DNA of 6,917 nt from Anaerolineae bacterium (GTDB lineage Bacteria > Chloroflexota > Anaerolineae > Aggregatilineales > UBA3940), in NCBI GenBank assembly GCA_020852775.1, contig JADZAD010000150.1:1-6917 (forward strand), written 5' to 3'. A program made the position numbers and the translations under genes. A model generated the notes under the pieces. It made no database searches. It was given only the letters and a program-made list of their open reading frames with translations, and was not told the DNA's origin. The stretch's first letter is position 1. Every line of letters begins with the position of its first letter. Below, in pieces: positions 6,712-6,917 of this stretch.

Positions 6712-6917
6712 ATGGGCCTACAGGTCGATCTGATGCAATCCTCTCTCCTTCACAGTCTCAATGACGATGGGGCCGCTGGCAAAGAAGCCGCCTTCCCGCA
6801 GGCACTTCGCATGCTGGTCATCATCCCGGCCTTTAACGAGGAACACAGCCTTGAGCCGGTGATCGAGCAGATCAGGGATGCCCTCCCCGGCGCGGATGTG
6901 CTGGTCGTCAACGACGG
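6712..6917 (+). CDS. Family-2 glycosyltransferase, N-terminal fragment (3'-truncated by the window edge)
   Basis: The window ends after 68 codons of a further gene in frame 1. From residue 34 it reads MLVIIPAFNEEHSLEPVIEQ and then ADVLVVND, followed by a partial Gly codon. This is the first beta strand, the PAFNEE nucleotide-binding loop and the VVNDG strand of GT-A family-2 enzymes, in the style of dolichol- or polyprenyl-phosphate-sugar synthases and related transferases. These use a nucleotide sugar and often a lipid phosphate at the inner membrane face. The start is uncertain. An in-frame TGA at 6709-6711 makes ATG 6712 the most upstream choice and it has a fair ribosome site. ATG 6733 and ATG 6811 are alternatives, and 6811 would place the motif at the very N-terminus, as is usual in this family. 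The 33 residues before it show no recognisable motif. It follows the TuaH-like gene by nine bases and is probably cotranscribed. Confidence 0.85.
   Translation, partial: MGLQVDLMQSSLLHSLNDDGAAGKEAAFPQALRMLVIIPAFNEEHSLEPVIEQIRDALPGADVLVVND

Larger units (their letters stand above)
1..6917 (+). other. Putative polysaccharide-biosynthesis operon segment
   Basis: All five genes run on the + strand with junctions of 18, 10, -1 and 9 bases, and no terminator hairpin with a U-run is visible between them. Three glycosyltransferases of three different types, an oxidoreductase fusion and a lyase-fold protein point to one surface-glycan pathway. The first and last genes are cut by the window, so the promoter, polymerase/flippase or ABC export genes, and the priming transferase must lie outside it. 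Confidence 0.75.

Noticed and set aside
6685..6752. Two similar pyrimidine-rich tracts (CTCTCTCTCC near 6687 and CCTCTCTCC near 6740) around the last junction
   Set aside because: They are short and low-complexity, and one is in the coding end of the upstream gene. There is no inverted symmetry to suggest a terminator or operator.

Overview
The window is a compact, fully co-directional (+ strand) stretch of a GC-rich bacterial genome. It carries five genes of a surface-polysaccharide (capsule, exopolysaccharide or O-antigen-like) biosynthesis locus. GC content looks to be in the low-to-mid 60s percent by eye. The combination of genes recurs in many phyla. The style is compatible with Chloroflexota or a similar environmental lineage, but nothing in the sequence fixes the taxonomy, so that is a weak inference. 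No ribosomal, tRNA, mobile-element, CRISPR or phage feature was seen.

Layout: (1) 1-1104, a family-4-like glycosyltransferase whose N-terminus lies before the window. (2) 1123-3378, a 751-residue heparinase II/III-family protein without a recognisable signal peptide. (3) 3389-5521, a 710-residue natural fusion of a medium-chain (alcohol-dehydrogenase-like) dehydrogenase and a Gfo/Idh/MocA oxidoreductase. (4) 5521-6702, a 393-residue GT-B glycosyltransferase resembling the TuaH type. (5) 6712 to the window end, the first ~68 residues of a GT-A family-2 glycosyltransferase of the dolichol-phosphate-sugar-synthase style. Junctions are 18, 10, -1 and 9 bases. There is no room for an internal terminator or a conventional promoter, so the set is read as part of one operon extending beyond both ends.

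How they may work together: three glycosyltransferases imply assembly of an oligosaccharide repeat on a lipid carrier. The two-domain oxidoreductase probably modifies a sugar (oxidation, epimerisation or deoxygenation chemistry) or a related polyol. The heparinase-fold protein suggests that the polymer, or an intermediate, contains a uronic acid or a related sugar that can undergo eliminative cleavage. The substrates of all five are unknown. The most interesting points are the fused oxidoreductase, whose dehydrogenase half appears to lack the zinc ligands of classical alcohol dehydrogenases, and the apparently non-secreted lyase-fold protein in the middle of a synthetic operon.
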